Assembly: GCA_001805105.1 (NCBI GenBank)
Contig: MHEE01000015.1
Location: 334,778-398,777, forward strand
Direction of reading: 5' to 3'
DNA: 64,000 nucleotides
Origin: Nitrospirae bacterium GWF2_44_13
GTDB taxonomy: Bacteria; Nitrospirota; Thermodesulfovibrionia; Thermodesulfovibrionales; UBA1546
Positions 62,900 through 64,000 of this stretch are shown piece after piece. The notes under the pieces are model-generated. The model searched no databases, was not told the origin of the DNA, and was given only the letters and a program-made list of their open reading frames with translations. Made by a program: the position numbers and the translations under genes. Every line of letters begins with the position of its first letter. The stretch's first letter is position 1.

Positions 62900-64000
62900 T
62901 CAGCCCTTTGCGGCCTCTTTCTCCCGCATAGCCTCTTTCCTGCTAAGACGGATTTTGCCGGTTCTGTCTGCTTCCAAGACCTTTACAAGGACTTCTTCTC
63001 CCTCGTGAAGCACATCTGTAACCTTATCTATTCTCTTGAAGTCTATCTGCGATATGTGGAGAAGGCCTTCGGTGCCCGGCATTATCTCTACAAATGCTCC
63101 AAAATCGACAATGCGCTTTACCTTTCCGAGATATATCTTCCCAATTTCTGCCTCCGCAATAATTCCGTTGATTATCTCTATCGCCTTCTGGGCTGATGTT
63201 TCATCAGCAGACGCAATGTTTATCACGCCTGCATCATCAATGTTTATCTTAACCCCTGTCTGCTCTATTATTCCCCTTATCACCTTCCCGCCCGTGCCGA
63301 TGACATCCCTTATCTTTTCCTGTTTTATCTGCATTGTATATATCCTCGGCGCATGAGGAGAGAGTTGTTCTCTCGGCGCCGATATTGCCTCTTTTATTTT
63401 GGAGAGTATAAAAAGCCTTCCCTGTTTTGCCTGCTCAAGCGCCTTCTCCATGATAGAGTAATTTATACCGCCTGTCTTAACATCAAGCTGAAATGCCGTA
63501 ATGCCGTTCTCTGTTCCCGTAACCTTGAAATCCATATCTCCGAGATGGTCTTCCACCCCCAGAATATCAGTAAGAACAATGTTTTTGTCGCCTTCCTGCA
63601 CCAATCCCATTGCAATGCCTGCAACCAGAGCCTTTATCGGAACGCCTGCATCCATAAGCGCGAGCGTGCCGCCGCATACCGTCGCCATTGAAGACGAGCC
63701 GTTTGATTCAAGGATGTCTGAAACGATTCTTATTGTATAAGGGAATGCTTCCTTAGAAGGGATTACAGACTTAAGCGCCCTTTCTGCGAGAACTCCATGT
63801 CCTATCTCACGCCTTCCCGGCGAACGCAGCGGCTTTACCTCTCCAACGCTGAAAGGAGGGAAATTATAATGGAGTATAAATGTCTTATAGCTCTCTCCAT
63901 CAAGCGAGTCAATCTTTTGTTCATCATCAGCAGTGCCGAGCGTTGCCACAACAAGCGCCTGTGTCTCGCCCCTCACAAAGAGTGCAGAGCCGTGAGCCCT
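62900..64000 (-). CDS. pnp: Polynucleotide phosphorylase, C-terminal part (5' end outside window)
   Basis: The last 366 residues of PNPase (usually about 700): second RNase PH core ([47 protein letters not shown]), KH domain ([12 protein letters not shown]) and S1 domain ([28 protein letters not shown]). A phosphorolytic 3'-5' exoribonuclease of the degradosome. The frame is open to the window edge, so the GTG at 63976 is internal. Confidence 0.97.
   Translation of the reverse strand, partial: RAHGSALFVRGETQALVVATLGTADDEQKIDSLDGESYKTFILHYNFPPFSVGEVKPLRSPGRREIGHGVLAERALKSVIPSKEAFPYTIRIVSDILESNGSSSMATVCGGTLALMDAGVPIKALVAGIAMGLVQEGDKNIVLTDILGVEDHLGDMDFKVTGTENGITAFQLDVKTGGINYSIMEKALEQAKQGRLFILSKIKEAISAPREQLSPHAPRIYTMQIKQEKIRDVIGTGGKVIRGIIEQTGVKINIDDAGVINIASADETSAQKAIEIINGIIAEAEIGKIYLGKVKRIVDFGAFVEIMPGTEGLLHISQIDFKRIDKVTDVLHEGEEVLVKVLEADRTGKIRLSRKEAMREKEAAKG

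Overview
The window looks like a chromosomal contig from an anaerobic, Gram-negative bacterium of the Nitrospirota/Thermodesulfovibrio type or a related deep-branching lineage. The placement is an inference from gene content and not from a marker phylogeny. The supporting genes are a formate-THF ligase next to a stand-alone AICAR formyltransferase, a citramalate synthase, an IscU/IscS pair whose IscS lacks its PLP lysine, an MSHA-like pilin locus and many lipoprotein or envelope genes. Almost every interval is coding, and genes often overlap by 1-20 bases.

Layout. 1-8.5 kb: C-terminal end of fhs, cyclophilin, AICAR formyltransferase, a MntA/HepT toxin-antitoxin pair beside an HDAC-like deacetylase, the fabG-acpP-fabF cluster, and galU. 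8.5-17.7 kb: lon, thiL, a DUF2062 membrane protein, rimO, an M50 protease, rplI-dnaB and a MEMO1-like gene. 17.7-24.6 kb: tRNA-Asp and tRNA-Val, then five genes in the order of mshC-D-O-P-Q, a decayed UPF0175/PIN module and a small lipoprotein. 24.7-34.8 kb: an EamA transporter, rplU-rpmA, livHMGF, metK-ahcY-cimA (methyl cycle and isoleucine precursor) and a TPR protein. 34.9-39 kb: a two-component/c-di-GMP block. 39.2-48.4 kb: rseC-like, an EF-G-like GTPase, ileS-lspA-lgt, PilZ, tsaD and TPR genes. 48.4-54.5 kb: membrane and SPFH proteins, purC, a P-type ATPase and UPF0114. 54.6-64 kb: three tRNAs, tadA, a pseudopilin, the iscR-tusA-like-iscS-iscU operon, a HicAB pair, a CsgG-like lipoprotein, a PP2C phosphatase, an M16 peptidase and pnp.

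The strongest unusual signal is a family of palindromic arrays built from degenerate heptamers (family A, 12 copies). The left arm carries units like GATACAG, the centre is A-rich, and the right arm carries units like ATCGTGC. Five copies lie in frame inside conserved housekeeping genes (thiL, three in rimO, tsaD) and a sixth lies inside a P-type ATPase. All six add nearly the same peptide, roughly IQDxxYxIQDKKNxxSCIM. Three more copies form the leader peptides of three consecutive prepilin genes, and one supplies the cimA start codon. All 12 copies run in the same direction as transcription. Other short-unit families (octamers like GGTGAATN, heptamers like AGTTAAA and CAGTGAA, and an A/T-rich one) have the same inverted-array design.

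A second theme is accessory cargo flanked by duplicated ends of a neighbouring gene: MntA/HepT, UPF0175/PIN, and SPFH/zinc-ribbon. A third is a set of promoters whose -10 box lies 6-7 bases before the start codon, which predicts leaderless mRNAs. Other points are two copies of a structured 172-177 bp element, a poly-G ribosome-binding site, a poly-T frameshift in a signal peptide, and tRNA-Arg(ACG) directly upstream of tadA.
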